64,000 nt of DNA from Marisa cornuarietis (GCA_004794655.1 SMMW01000554.1:12379501-12443500), one strand, 5' to 3'; counted from the first letter of the stretch, positions 44,925 through 56,842 are shown. Notes: a model not told the origin generated them from the sequence alone. A program made the numbers and translations.

Positions 44925-45600
44925 CCAAGACTGGCAGGAAGGAGCATAGTTGAGCAAATAATCAGCTGCCGCATCCTGATAGAGCAGCATCTTCAGCATC
45001 AGCAGAAACTCGATTACAACGTCACTGACTATAAAAGGGCTTTTGATAGAGTCTGATAGAGCAAGTACTGCTCGATAACCAAACCGGAGTTTTTTTCTAC
45101 ACGACAGTAGGTGTCCATCAAGGGTGATCCCTGCCATCTGCGCTGTTCAACATCTTTATGCGTGAAACCCTCCACGACCATCACACTTCCATCTTCATCA
45201 GTGGAAGGCCAATTTGCGTCCTGCTCTATTCAGACGACATCGATATAAAAGCCAGCATCATCGAAAAACTGCAAGACCTTACCAACAGACTAACAGAAAA
45301 TTCAAACACACATGTAATGAGGACCAGCACTCACAAAGGTAACGTCGTGGACACTAGCAACGGCAAAACAGAATCTGATTACTTGGAATCAACCCTCTCC
45401 AAAGACGCCAGCTTCACGACAAATATCCGCATTAGGATTATTTTACATACATGGACCGTGACAGCAACAGTGGCAATGTCTAGGTTGGACAGGGTTTTGT
45501 GTTGCAAAAACATCAGGTTTACTGCAAAGTACAGTCTTTTCCGCTGCCGTGTCTTTCAATGTACTTCCCCCAGCGACAGGTACAAGTCAGGGGATGAATG
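44925..45600 (+). mobile_element. LINE reverse-transcriptase relic
   Basis: Decayed frames include DYKRAFDRV (motif A) at about 45,025 and GRPICVLLYSDDIDIKASII (motif C, with YSDD for FADD). TLSKDAS and MSRLDR follow. Same kind of LINE as 34,860-35,328. Frameshifts and stops throughout. Confidence 0.82.
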
Positions 45601-46361
45601 AATGAATATCCCCGACAAAGGTTGCGATAGTTTGCATGCGGCGAAGTTGAGTCAAACACAACGATACGAGCGGGTTGTCGTTTCCTGACATCTAGAATGA
45701 ATGACACTTCTTTACACCTACAAGGTTATAGGTCACAGCTTTCCATCCTTTTGTTACTGTACTTTGAAGGTCTCACGTTGGAAGTCGTTTATTTTATGTT
45801 TATTTTAAGCTTGGGTGAATAGGCAGTTCTTTCTGTATTAGATTTGTCGGCGGATTGGATTTCTTTTGTCTGGATTTTCATTTTTTTCATTGTATTCTCT
45901 TCTGTTGCCAAACAACAGCAATAGTTAGTACACTAGCTCAATTAATACTGAACTTCTATTGCCAAGCGTGACGCTATGATTAAAATTCTTATGCATCATG
46001 AAAACAAATTTCGTTTTAACTTTGTTAGGTATGGTTACGATCTGTAGTGAGCTTTCTTTGCTTAAACACCGGCTGCATTTATTGCAACAGTCTATTACAG
46101 TCATCGTATGTTCTTTGAACATTTCAGATGCAAGCCGAGTTAGAAACGATCAACCACCTTTACAACAGGTAAGCTAAGGGGAAAATGCCCATGTTTTCTT
46201 CAGTTGCTCACCTCTCTTTAATCGTTATTTGTAAGCTGATAACTCAATTATACGTGTTTAGGAATTGCTATAGATCCAATTGCAGGGAAGTCAAATGAAG
46301 GCTTTTAAACATGCGAAATCTATTTAATTACAAGAACGATGTGTAAATTTATTACACTTAC

Positions 46362-46441
46362 CTTTACTTCTTCGAGTAAGACCTTTGCCAAGTTAAACTT
46401 CATTGTCAACAAAGCCCACAAGAAGAGGGAGAGTTCCCGTT
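46362..46441 (-). CDS. Gene B exon: TRPM 'LFLWA' helix
   Basis: 80 bp with acceptor GTGCAG and donor GTAAG. It encodes RELSLFLWALLTMKFNLAKV, the TRPM 'eLfLWavL..r..lA.ffw' helix. The end phase fits 44,602-44,714. The start needs one leftover base, whereas the nearest upstream cassette ends in phase 0, so an exon between 46,441 and 49,137 was probably missed. Confidence 0.87.
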
Positions 46442-47109
46442 CTGCACACGACGAAAGCGATATTTAGTACAGTTTCTTATGTGGTATTTAGGATTTATAA
46501 ATAAATATCTTAGGAAGACAGTTTTTGCTGACGTGAACAACTACTGGATTAGCAGCCTCAAGAAACCTGCTTAAAGATAACAAATACACAACATTAGTTC
46601 ACATCAGATTGCAACTTTGATAATAGTGATCATCATGCTGGATTGGCCTAGAGTGCAGCAATACCATTGCTTAAGCATTGCAAGAAAATGCTGGCTGTAC
46701 AAGTCCCGAATAGTTCCCAGAAGGCACTACAGATGCAAACATGGATGCTGCTCGCCGACAAAAGTAATCAAAACATACGACGTTATGCCAGTTTAATATT
46801 ATGATTGATGTTAAATGCAAGCGAAAGCAAGATTACTTGCCTGATTTTTGCTTCAGATGTGCTCTAAACATTATCATAAAAATATATAGTACAGTTACTA
46901 TTGAAAAAGGTGTCTCATGAGTGTCATATTCATTCTCTTTGATAATAAGAAATGTAACTTTTTAAAGCCTTTTTAATTTAATCTGTTTTTGCAGTAACAT
47001 GAAATGATTAATTTCCTATAAATGATAGGTCAGTCAGTCATTTTTCCCTTGATTGGTAGCTGTCGTTGGGGGTTGCACATAGATACACGCGGGAGCTGAC
47101 AGGGTCCTC

Positions 47110-47480
47110 CACTCTTACCTAATGTGGGCGATAGTCAGCAGGTCCTGTACAGGACGACCAGTCCAGTCTTTGACATTCGTAAATTAGTTCTTCCTATGGC
47201 CACCCCGGCGTCAACTACCCTCCAAGGTGTCTTGAAGGATAGTCTTCGACAAGGTATCATGCCGGCTTACATGACCGAAGAAAACCATGTTGCTAGTAAA
47301 GAATGCTGGTGTCCTACGAGTGTGGCAGTCTTGTTTCGTACAAAGTCGAATGCCTTGATTTTCCTTTCCGCATCGCAGAGTCCACGTGTTACATCCGTAA
47401 GGCAGGATCGATACTACCAGACATTTGTACAGCCTGTACTTGGTAGTAAACATTATCTTATGGCTATGTCACATCCTATA
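47110..47480 (-). mobile_element. LINE 3' relic
   Basis: Minus-strand frames read YRLYKCLVVSILPYGCNTWT and FFGHVSRHDTLSKTILQDTL, C-terminal LINE motifs; the middle is deleted. Confidence 0.82.
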
Positions 47481-47839
47481 TAGCCTAGCCATTGCTGCTG
47501 TTGCAGTTGCCATCCTGATGCAGATATCTGGCGTGGAGCTGCCGTCCTTGGAGAGGGTGTATCCCAAGTACCTGAAGCTGCTTACCTCTTCAAGCTGTAC
47601 CCTGTTCATATAGAGCTCTGTTTTGCAGCTGCTATTGCGCAAACGTTGCTCTTTTCAGTGCTGCTCTCCATTCCATATGCGTTTGAGCTGTCTGTTAGTC
47701 TGTTGGTAAGTTATTGCAGTTATTTTTTATGTGTCGTCTGCACTAATTGAAATGGAAGTGTGATGATGGTCGTGCGCTTACTGTGGTGCGAAAGGAAGTT
47801 CCTATTTGATTATCCAGCAGTACTAGAGCACATGCCCAT

Positions 47840-47920
47840 ATTCATATTGTCCACTGGGACAAATAAAGTTGGTCATTGTCGTTACCATTGTCATTGTCAT
47901 TACTGGGTTTGTAGAGCTTC
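47840..47920 (+). repeat. Retroelement 3' tail with TTGTCA repeats
   Basis: gtccactgggacaaataaag is followed by repeats of cattgtc, typical of a LINE or SINE 3' end. Confidence 0.45.
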
Positions 47921-48119
47921 ATTATATAGCGCTATATAGAATGCATGGTTTATGCTCTCAAACGATAATTTTGTCACAAGATGCCATATAATCAACTGTT
48001 TGCTTAAGTCACACTTGTACTGTGATGAAAAGCCTTAATAAGAAATGGTGTGTCCCTGAAAATGTCCATGTAAATAAAGCTCTCATTAATCAGTGCCAAA
48101 TGTAGAGTCAAGGAGAGAG

Positions 48120-49136
48120 ATTGACAAGACAAGACAAGACAAATGTATTCATCCTCAGCGGAAATACATTTGTCGACAGCAAGATTGTAGATGTCATTTT
48201 TGGATTAAAACGAAAATATTTCGCCTATAGATCCCCTTTCGTCTGAAGTGTTCAATGAGTAATTTAGTATTTTTTAATTGCAGGTAGCTTAGGTTCAGTC
48301 TCTTTACCCTGCAAAAAAAGAAAATGTGAAAACTAGTACGAGATAAAGGAGTGATGTATCATCATATATTTTGAGACAAATTATTTTTACTTATTGATTT
48401 GTTTATTTATTTATTTATATCATCCAAAAATAGAAACAAAAGGATAAATAAGACAAATATTGCAATAAAACACAGCACGAGCGGAAAAGAAGTCGCAAAA
48501 TAAATGTTAGATCTTGAGAGTAAAAACAATGTACTGGCCTAAAAGATTTCGAGTTTCTCTGTTGTATCATGAAAAATATAGTTATGCTGTAGTTGACATG
48601 CATTTTGTGTCTGTGCGTTAATCATGAACTGTCCTTTGGCGTCTGCTGTACATGATCTCTGCTAACATTTGATCAGCGTGTGGCGTAGTGGGCGATGATG
48701 CTTCCTTCTCATCGTGTGTGTGTGCACATATCGGTGTGTGTGCGCGCGAGTGCATAGAGCAAGTGGTCAAGAGTGAGACTCTCGACTATTTATTTATGTT
48801 TTTCAATGCATACACAGGCACCTTCCCGACTTCGAAGAAAGGCCTTAAGAACTCTAGGAATAGTGTTACCTGGGCTAAGTCATTTATAGTCTATATTATA
48901 AAGCGTTTAATGTGTAGTAATATAGCCCAAAATATGAATTGGATTTATTTATACGTTTTGAGTAAAGGTAAAGGTAAAGCGCTATTTAAAATAGCTTAGC
49001 ATTATTTCTACAGAAGTCTACCTTTCCCGTCTCGTTGTGTGCAGAACGTGTGTATTTATACTCGTAAATATTCGTCTAAGTCCTTCTACAAAGTTAGTTA
49101 ACTGTTTTCCTCAAAGTCAACTGAACTTAGCATTAC
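48120..49136. other. Gene B intron, no exon seen
   Basis: gacaa pentamer repeats at 48,121-48,141 and AT-rich DNA. A candidate acceptor near 48,308 leads to KETEPKLP but has no usable donor. Confidence 0.5.
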
Positions 49137-49205
49137 CTCTTTTGTTTCAGTTTGGGGTGTTTTCGGTGGTTTAGGCTGTGGCCGTAAACAATCCAATATG
49201 CAACA
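49137..49205 (-). CDS. Gene B linker cassette S, copy 1
   Basis: 23 codons, phase 0-0, acceptor TTTCAG, donor GTAATG. It reads ILDCLRPQPKPPKTPQTETK; the other S copies begin SRILDC where this begins CCILDC. Proline- and lysine-rich linker. It is the most diverged S copy. Confidence 0.65.
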
Positions 49206-49604
49206 CTGAAATTAGAAATATAAATAAAACAACTTCTAATGCTGTGCTACAGTACTTTGAAACACTGTTTACAGAAGCAAATGTAGTCAAATCAACGTTC
49301 TGAAATTTTCAGTAGCTTATCTGTTTCGGGTGCAGATATTTGCTCTTATTGTTGCCTTTTTTATATGAAGATATGTTTATGAAATAAGAAACAAGCATTA
49401 CAGGATAAATAAAGCAAACATTGCATTAAAACACGCGACAAACAAAGTTGTTAGAGTGTAAGAATTTGAGAGTATTCTTCCATCTCTGTCCATCGGGACG
49501 AGAAAGTGGAACTGTAAATCCTTAGTAAATAAATTCATTCTTGCACATGTGAAGCGAATATAGAGCTTCCGTTTCATTCAGAAAAGGCAATGCGCTGTAC
49601 AAGT

Positions 49605-49627
49605 TTTTTTTTTTTTTTTTTTTTTTT
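49605..49627. repeat. Poly-T tract
   Basis: 23 T; the duplicate copy near 52,980 has only ttttttgttttg. Confidence 0.9.
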
Positions 49628-49707
49628 GCTCATCAGCTTTGATCACTTATGTGAACACTTGCAAGTGGAAGACTAATATTGGTATCCCAGATTTTCGAAA
49701 AGCTTAC

Positions 49708-49740
49708 CTTATATTTATCCTTAGATTCTGGTTCTGTTTC
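49708..49740 (-). CDS. Gene B linker cassette E, copy 1
   Basis: 11 codons, phase 0-0, acceptor TATACAG, donor GTAAGC: ETEPESKDKYK. Copy 2 at 53,077 keeps both splice sites. Confidence 0.6.
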
Positions 49741-50139
49741 CTGTATAGAAGACAGATGAAAAATAAACAATGGTTAAAGGTAAATAAAGCAAAAAGGGTA
49801 TAGGTGCAATATAAACAAATAATTCACAAATTAGCGTTGTTGTAATATCAGTTCTAATTGCACCAGACAAGCTAATTTCCCAGAAAAAAATGAAAACGTA
49901 AAAGTTAGTTCGCCTGTATTTTTTTTTGTCATTACCTATCACAATAGCAAAATGTATAAAAAAAATAAACTTGTCTAGCGGACACATGCTCAAGTAAATG
50001 TCTGCAGAATCACTATATTTTCTGTTCTTGTTACTTGGTGCCTTTTTTGTATTTTATCTTTGTTTTCTGTTTGTCGTCAATACTGTCGTTTATTCTTCCG
50101 TCTCTCGTGTTCTATCCATTTAGTCCATGTCTATTTCCC

Positions 50140-50220
50140 GTTTTAAGCGCTAAGAGCATGCTCTCTATGAGTGTGAATATGCGCTATAAAAATCTATATT
50201 ATTATTATTATTATTATTCT
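50140..50220 (+). repeat. Dispersed retroelement 3' end with (ATT)n tail
   Basis: cgttttaagcgctaagagc through gcgctataaaaat to an ATT tail. Plus-orientation copy of the repeat seen reversed at 42,715 and 28,790. Confidence 0.7.
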
Positions 50221-50429
50221 TTTATTCTTATAAAGATTAAATTAACTGTAATGTCTTTTGTGCTCATCAGCTTGTCGGAAAACTTGCAGCTGCTACACTA
50301 ATATCCACACCCCAGATTATCGGAATGCTTTCTTATCTTTGAACGGTCGTTTATTTTCTCTTTGTTTTCTTGCATGTTTAAAAACGCGTAAACGAAAATC
50401 GTAATGTAACAAATATGTTTTTCACTTAC

Positions 50430-50495
50430 CGTCGAAAGATTTTGAGGCATTTTCTTTACCGTATCTTCGGCATCTTCTTGATTCTTTTGTTGTTT
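50430..50495 (-). CDS. Gene B linker cassette K, copy 1 (intact)
   Basis: 22 codons, phase 0-0, acceptor CATACAG, donor GTAAGTG: KQQKNQEDAEDTVKKMPQNL then ST. This is the only K copy with its standard donor. Confidence 0.65.
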
Positions 50496-50939
50496 CTGTA
50501 TGAAATTGGATCCAATCTGTCTCATCAACTTGCTCAAACGCACGTTAGTAAATATGTTAATTAATTCATACATAGATCGTGGTTACACGCCAGCTCTTGT
50601 CTACATCCACTCACCTTTTGATACCTACAAAGGTACACAAGCACCTTGTGACGTAGAAGAATGTCTACAAAACTGTAGGAATAATGCCAAACTGTGCTAA
50701 GCCATTTATAGTCTGTATTATAAAGTGCTTATTGTGTAGTAATTTCGTCCAAAATATTGATTCCAGAAATTTTTACGTTTTGAGTAAAGGTAAAGGTAAA
50801 GCGCTATTTAAAATAACTTATTAATATTTCTACAGATATCTGAGCAGAACGTGTGTATTTATACCTGTAAAAATTCGTCTAAGTTCTTCTACAAAGTTTG
50901 TTAACTATATTCACCCAGATCAACTAAACTTAGCATTAC

Positions 50940-51008
50940 CTCTTTTGTTTCAGTTTGGAGTGTTTTCAGTGGTTTAGGCTGTGGCCGTAAACAATCCAAT
51001 ATGCGACT
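50940..51008 (-). CDS. Gene B linker cassette S, copy 2
   Basis: 23 codons, phase 0-0, splice sites TTTCAG and GTAATG intact: SRILDCLRPQPKPLKTLQTE then TKE. Confidence 0.65.
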
Positions 51009-51188
51009 CTGAAATTAGAAAAATAAATAAAACAACTTCTAAAGCTGTGATACAGTACTATGAAACACTGTTTACATATTCAAACGTAGTCACATCAATG
51101 TTCTGAACTCTTCAGTACCTTATCTGTTTTTGCCTGTTTAAAAAGCGTAAACAAAAATTGATATGTAACAGATATGTTTTACACTTCT

Positions 51189-51254
51189 CATAGAAAGATT
51201 TTGAGGCATTTTCTTCACCGTATCTTCGGCATCTTCTTGATTCTTTTGTTGTTT
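51189..51254 (-). pseudogene. Linker cassette K, copy 2 (standard donor lost)
   Basis: The acceptor TATACAG and coding part are kept, but the donor that is CG|GTAAGTG in copy 1 reads TGAGAAGTG here. An internal GTGAAG after the twelfth codon (GATACG) could serve as a weaker donor and would keep phase 0. Confidence 0.6.
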
Positions 51255-51722
51255 CTGTATAAAAGTGGATCAATTCTGTCTCATCAACTTACTCAAATGC
51301 ACATTAGTAAATAGTTAATTAATTAAGATATGCATACATCAATGCTTACATGCCAACGCTTGTCTACATCCACTCACCATTTGATACCTACAAACGTACA
51401 CAAGCACCTTTCTGACGTAGAAGAATTTCTACAAAACTGTAGGAATAGTGCCAAACTGTGCTGAGCCATTTATAGTCTGTATTATAAAACGTTTAATGTG
51501 TAGTAATTTCGTCCAAAATATTGATTCCAGAAATTTTTACGTTTTGAGTAAAGTTAAAGGTAAAGCGCTATTTAAAATAACTTATTAATTTTTCTACAGA
51601 TATCTAACTTTCCCGTCTCGTTGTGTGCAGAACGTGTGTATTTATACCTGTAAAAATTCGTCCAAGTTCTTCTACAAATTTTGTTAACTATATTCACCCA
51701 AATCAACTAAACTTAGCATTAC

Positions 51723-51791
51723 CTCTTTTGTTTCAGTTTGGAGTGTTTTCAGTGGTTTAGGCTGTGGCCGTAAACAACCCAATATGCGACT
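51723..51791 (-). CDS. Gene B linker cassette S, copy 3
   Basis: Same as copy 2 except one base (cccaatatg for tccaatatg, changing D to G at residue 5); splice sites intact and phase 0-0. Confidence 0.65.
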
Positions 51792-51969
51792 CTGAAATTA
51801 GAAAAATAAATAAACAACTTCTAAAGCTGTGATACAGTACTATGAAACACTGTTTACATATTCAAACGTAGTCACATCAATGTTCTGAACTCTTCAGTAC
51901 CTTATCTGTTTTGCCTGTTTAAAAAGCGTAAACGAAAATTGATATGTAACAGATATGTTTTACACTTCT

Positions 51970-52035
51970 CATAGAAAGATTTTGAGGCATTTTCTTCACC
52001 GTATCTTCGGCATCTTCTTGATTCTTTTGATGTTT
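51970..52035 (-). pseudogene. Linker cassette K, copy 3 (standard donor lost)
   Basis: It shares the donor change of copy 2 and adds one coding substitution (gatgtttctg for gttgtttctg). Copies 2 and 3 therefore arose from one donor-less unit. Confidence 0.6.
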
Positions 52036-52503
52036 CTGTATAAAAGTGGATCAATTCTGTCTCATCAACTTACTCAAATGCACATTAGTAAATAGTTAAT
52101 TAATTAAGATATGCATACATCAATGCTTACATGCCAACGCTTGTCTACATCCACTCACCCTTTGATACCTACAAACGTACACAAGCACCTTTCTGACGTA
52201 GAAGAATTTCTACAAAACTGTAGGAATAGTGCCAAACTGTGCTGAGCCATTTATAGTCTGTATTATAAAACGTTTAATGTGTAGTAATTTCGTCCAAAAT
52301 ATTGATTCCAGAAATTTTTACGTTTTGAGTAAAGTTAAAGGTAAAGCGCTATTTAAAATAACTTATTAATTTTTCTACAGATATCTAACTTTCCCGTCTC
52401 GTTGTGTGCAGAACGTGTGTATTTATACCTGTAAAAATTCGTCCAAGTTCTTCTACAAATTTTGTTAACTATATTCACCCAAATCAACTAAACTTAGCAT
52501 TAC

Positions 52504-52572
52504 CTCTTTTGTTTCAGTTTGGAGTGTTTTCAGTGGTTTAGGCTGTGGCCGTAAACAATCCAATATGCGACT
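52504..52572 (-). CDS. Gene B linker cassette S, copy 4
   Basis: 23 codons, identical in peptide to copy 2, splice sites intact and phase 0-0. Confidence 0.65.
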
Positions 52573-53076
52573 CTGAAATGAGAAAAATAAATTAAAAAAC
52601 ACTTGTAATGCTGTGCTACAGTACTACAAAACACTGTTTTCATAAGCAAATGTAGTCAAATCATAGTTCTGAACTTTTCAGTACCTTATCTGTTTCGGAT
52701 GCAGATGTTTGCTCTTATTGTTGCCTTTTATATATGCAAGTATGTAGAAATAAGAAACAAGCATTACAGGATAAATAAAGCAAACATTGCAATAAAACAC
52801 ACGACAAACAAAGTTGTTACAGTGTAAGAATTTGAGAGTACTCTTCCATCTCTGTCCATGGGGACGAGAAAGTGGAACTGTAAATCCTTAGTAAATAAAT
52901 TCATTCTTATATCAATGCTTGCACATGTGAAGCACATTGAGCTTCCTTTTCATTCAGAAAAGGCAATGCGCTGTACAAGTTTTTTTGTTTTGTTTTGCTC
53001 ATCAGCTTTGATCACTTATGTGAACACTTGCAAGTGGAAGACTAATATTGGTATCCCAGATTTTCGAAACGCTTAC

Positions 53077-53109
53077 CTTATATTTATCCTTAGATTCAGG
53101 TTTTGTTTT
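53077..53109 (-). CDS. Gene B linker cassette E, copy 2
   Basis: 11 codons, phase 0-0, acceptor TATACAG, donor GTAAGC: KTKPESKDKYK. Confidence 0.6.
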
Positions 53110-53394
53110 CTGTATAGAAACGTAAAAGAAGACTGAGATGAAAAATAAACAATGGTTAAAGGTAAATAAAGTACAAAGGGTATAGGTAGAATATAAATAA
53201 ATAATTCACAAATTAGCGTTGTTGTAATATCAGTTCTAATTGCACCAGACAAGCTAATTTCCCAGCAAAATGAAAACGTAAAAGACAGTTCGCCTGTATT
53301 TTTTCTCATTACCTATCACAATAGCAAAATGTATAAAAAATAAACTATAAACTGTCTAGCGGACACGTGCTCAAGTAAATGTCTGCAGAATCAC

Positions 53395-53600
53395 TATTTT
53401 CTCTGTTTCTGTCACTTGGTGTCTTTTTGTGTTTTCTATCTTTGTTTTCTGTTTGTCGTCAGTACTGTTGTTTATTCTTACGCCCCTCGTTTTCTATCCA
53501 TTTAGTCCATGTCTCTTCCTCGTTTTAAGCGCTTTTGACGACAAACAGAAAACAAAAATAGAAAACACGAAAAGGCACCAAGTAACAGGAACATCGGGAT
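53395..53600. repeat. Head-to-head junction of dispersed repeat
   Basis: ctatctttgttttctgtttg (plus copy) and caaacagaaaacaaaaatag (inverted copy) meet near 53,536, giving a palindromic junction between a plus-oriented 3' end and a minus-oriented LINE. Confidence 0.7.
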
Positions 53601-54330
53601 TATGCAGAGAAAGATGAGGAGAAAGTAGCAATTACGGGAGGGTGGAGGGTAAGAAGGACGAGCATTGTGTGGACTGTGTTAGGAGTAATGCTCAAGGAAG
53701 AGGTGCGTTTTCAGTGCAGATTTGAAGGATTTAGTTGTAAGAAGGTGGCGGATATGGAAAGGGAGAGAGTTCCATTGTTTTGCTGCACAGTAACCATATC
53801 CTGTGACCATATGTTATTGTTCTGGGGACAGGAACCGTTAGGATACGGTCATCAGACGAAGAGCGTAGTTGTTTGGCTGGGATGTAAGGGATGAGAAATT
53901 CAGAGAAATAGTCAGGACAGGAGCGTGCAAAGAAATTAAAAAACAACACAGACAGTTGTAATAGCAGAGTGAGACTCAGCCGGTGGAGTGGAGTCTATGA
54001 AGAAGCAGAGAGTGGTCTATTGTGTCGAATGCAGCAGACAGGTCCAATAGAGTTAAGGGAGAGACATCACCACCGTCAAGGGCAGATAATACGTCTGTCG
54101 TTACTTTAATAAGAGTAGTCTCAGTGCTGTGAAAGGGTCTATATGCCGACTGAGCTTGTGGGATAAGATGATACTCTTGTAAGTAGGCCCAGAGCTGTAT
54201 CAAAACTATTTTCTCTATGATCTTAGAGAGAAAAGACAGGTTGGAGACTGGGCGGTAGTTGTTCAGAATATTGACATCAAGCGTTGATTTCTTAATTAAG
54301 AAGTGGCCTCACCAGCGCATTTTTGAACAA
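53536..54330 (-). mobile_element. L2/CR1-like LINE reverse-transcriptase fragment
   Basis: The minus-strand frame reads QLWAYLQEYHLIPQAQSAYR, STETTLIKVTTDVLSALDGG and LLDLSAAFDTIDHSLLLHRL: RT motifs 2-3, including motif A AFDTID. VSNLSFLSKIIEKIV follows in a neighbouring frame. Same sense as gene B and in its intron. No motif C, so dead. Confidence 0.88.
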
Positions 54331-55280
54331 AGATGGGAAAACACATGACAACAAGCTGACAGTTAAAATATGTGCGATGGAAATGTGTGATGTGTGATTT
54401 AAAGACTAGTATTTAGTGAAGATCTATGTTGCATAATATACACAGTCTACTTATATCGGCATAAATACATCTTAAGTTTTGCTACAAAAGTTTGTCTATT
54501 TAAGAATATTTACCAAGGTTTACTACAATTCGTAATACCTTAACTGTGTCAGCTTCATGTAGTTTTTATTGTGGTGACCATATACAACATAATGCCAGAT
54601 ATTATAATCAGAAAGCTGGTAATATCCGCATTAATACATTTACAGTAAGTTCTGGTAAATTCATTCACAAAGTAGTACGGAAATTTTATATTTTAGCTGT
54701 GTCAAGGTTGTTGGGTTAATTTTTCATTTGTGGCAGCTATATGCAAAACAAGGCATTGAGAAATGAAATATAAAATCGAATAATGTGAACCAACCAATTT
54801 TATCCTAGAAATAGTTGCTCAGACAATGAGAGCAGTATACCGTAGCATCAGAGAGAATTTTTCATAACTGAAGACTGTAAGTCTTGTTGATGCATTCAAA
54901 ATCTTTCCTGACATTAGGAAAATGCTTCACATACTGATTTCTTAACACAGATACTTTGAGCTATAAATTGTTGCTTGTAAAATTATAATTAGAAAGATCA
55001 TATCGCTTTAGAAACAACAGACAGACTGTCCTTCGCTGTTTCGGCTTTGCGGCTTCTGAGCGCTATCACGTGGAATAAATCGTGATCAGATGCGCGTCTG
55101 AGCTGTGATTATGTAAGAGTCTGTCTGATGTGGCGGTTATGAATGTGCAACGATATTGGTTATTGTTTTTTTACTGTATGGTTTTAACCTTTTCTTTCTT
55201 AAAGAGCTGCTACTTATTTCCCTATAACATAAAAGAAGTCGCATATAGTGCAGTAAAAATGTGTTTTAAGTTTTCAGTAC
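54331..55280. other. Gene B intron, no feature recognised
   Basis: AT-rich, without supported exon. Spacing of ttaccaaggtttac and cttaactgtgtcag suggests an old decayed linker unit but no splice pair remains. Confidence 0.45.
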
Positions 55281-55367
55281 CTTACATGCTCCCGGTTCAT
55301 TCTTTTTTGTAGTACCGTCCAAAAGATGCGCCACAAACATTTGAATCTTGTCTTTGTGTTGCTGATC
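55281..55367 (-). CDS. Gene B exon: linker
   Basis: 29 codons, phase 0-0, acceptor GATATCAG, donor GTACTG: DQQHKDKIQMFVAHLLDGTT and on to GACK. A closer donor GTAAGG would end out of phase with the cassettes. Amphipathic start (DKIQMFVAHLL) may be helical. Confidence 0.55.
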
Positions 55368-55539
55368 CTGATATCAAAGTAAAAAAAAAAGAAAACTGGT
55401 ATACCTGCTAGTTGTAATAAAGAAGACATTTAAAATACTCGTAGCATCAAACTGGTCCTTACGTGGCACCCAATTCTCATCAGTTGAAATAACAACACTC
55501 CAGCAGATCACCCAAATTTCTTTCCATGGAAGAATTAAT

Positions 55540-55970
55540 CACGCCACCTATTCTCAGTGATATAGATGCACCGGGAGGGCATTAGGAAAAACGGCATCAC
55601 AGCTGACCATAATCTCTGGAAGGGCAACTAAAACATATCACAAAGCGTATGGACAGAAGAAGATCTGGCCAAGAGGATTTTCATGACACTCTAATCGTTT
55701 CCTTTTACAAGAACAATGGAAGCAAAGCAGACGACGTAAGTGTCAGGAACATATCGCTTCTCTCTTAGCTGGCAATATTTGTGTCCTCCTGAATAGACTC
55801 ATTGCTGGCAAAGTAGAGTTGTCCATCAAAGCTTGTAAAGACGACACGACTGTTCCGCGATGACATCACAGATAATGAGGACTCCTGTAGAAACGATCTT
55901 TTGGAAGCATTCATTATCACGAACTGCGTGAAATAAGGTTGTGTTAGAGGCCCTCTATTGTTCAATTTAT
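55540..55970 (+). mobile_element. LINE relic
   Basis: Broken plus-strand frames contain HDTLIVSFYKNNGSKADD and ISLLS, as in 'alvv.lYKnkGsKadc.NYRgISLLs'. Downstream text is degraded. Confidence 0.7.
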
Positions 55971-56660
55971 TATTTACTTACATGCTGTTTCTCTCCGTCC
56001 GGAGGGTGCATGGGAGTGTCTACTTTAAATTCTGGACGGCTCGCTGTGATCTCAGGCTTCTTAGGGGAAAAAAAGTCAGAACGATGCGATCTTGCGTATG
56101 TGCTGCTTGGAAATGTATTTGCAAAGAATATACCTTCCTGCTTTATGATTTGTATGACACTTTGGTTGCAGATTGTGGTTCGTGGTGTATGTGGACGCTA
56201 CCGCTGTGAAGTATTCTGCTACACACCTACGTCCTTTTATTTTGTTGTCACCTAAGTTTGACTTCATTTGTAAACCCCCGTGCCCATAACACAGGAATAT
56301 AGCGCTATTTAAAAAAACTTAATCATTACTATTAATTCGTATTTAGGAAACATCATCCCCCAGTTGGACTACAGAGTCAAATGAGAAGCCACGAACACTA
56401 ATGCGTCGCACAAATCCTCGTCTTCTTAGGACACGAAAGACAATCAACAACCGAACCAGCAAACTTGCATACGTGCTATTGCACTTAAAACCATATCAAA
56501 ATACAATGCAATATTTAGGGCGCGTGCATTAGTGTGTTGCGCGCATACAAATTAGTAAACATGTAAAACGTTTGCAAAATACAAATTAAAAACATGGTGT
56601 CTCGTACAAACCTAAGTACATATATTCCATCCATTTATACATTTACATTAACATTCTTAC

Positions 56661-56717
56661 CTGATCACTGTATTTTGTAGTTTTTTCAAGATTTTTGATG
56701 AGGTAATTTTCCTTGAC
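56661..56717 (-). CDS. Gene B exon: linker
   Basis: 19 codons, phase 0-0, acceptor CTGTAG, donor GTAAGA: VKENYLIKNLEKTTKYSDQ. Short charged linker. Confidence 0.55.
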
Positions 56718-56727
56718 CTACAGCAAT

Positions 56728-56842
<115 letters not shown>

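Larger units (their letters stand above)
49137..53109 (-). repeat. Tandem array of linker-exon units
   Basis: Exon type S recurs at 49,137, 50,940, 51,723 and 52,504; type K at 50,430, 51,189 and 51,970; type E at 49,708 and 53,077. Intervals S2-S3 783 bp, S3-S4 781 bp and K2-K3 781 bp show a direct repeat of about 781 bp including introns. S1-S4 (3,367 bp) and E1-E2 (3,369 bp) show an additional larger duplication. Confidence 0.88.

Noticed and set aside
48258..48308. Possible linker exon reading KETEPKLP
   Set aside because: Good acceptor but no GT donor before the stop.
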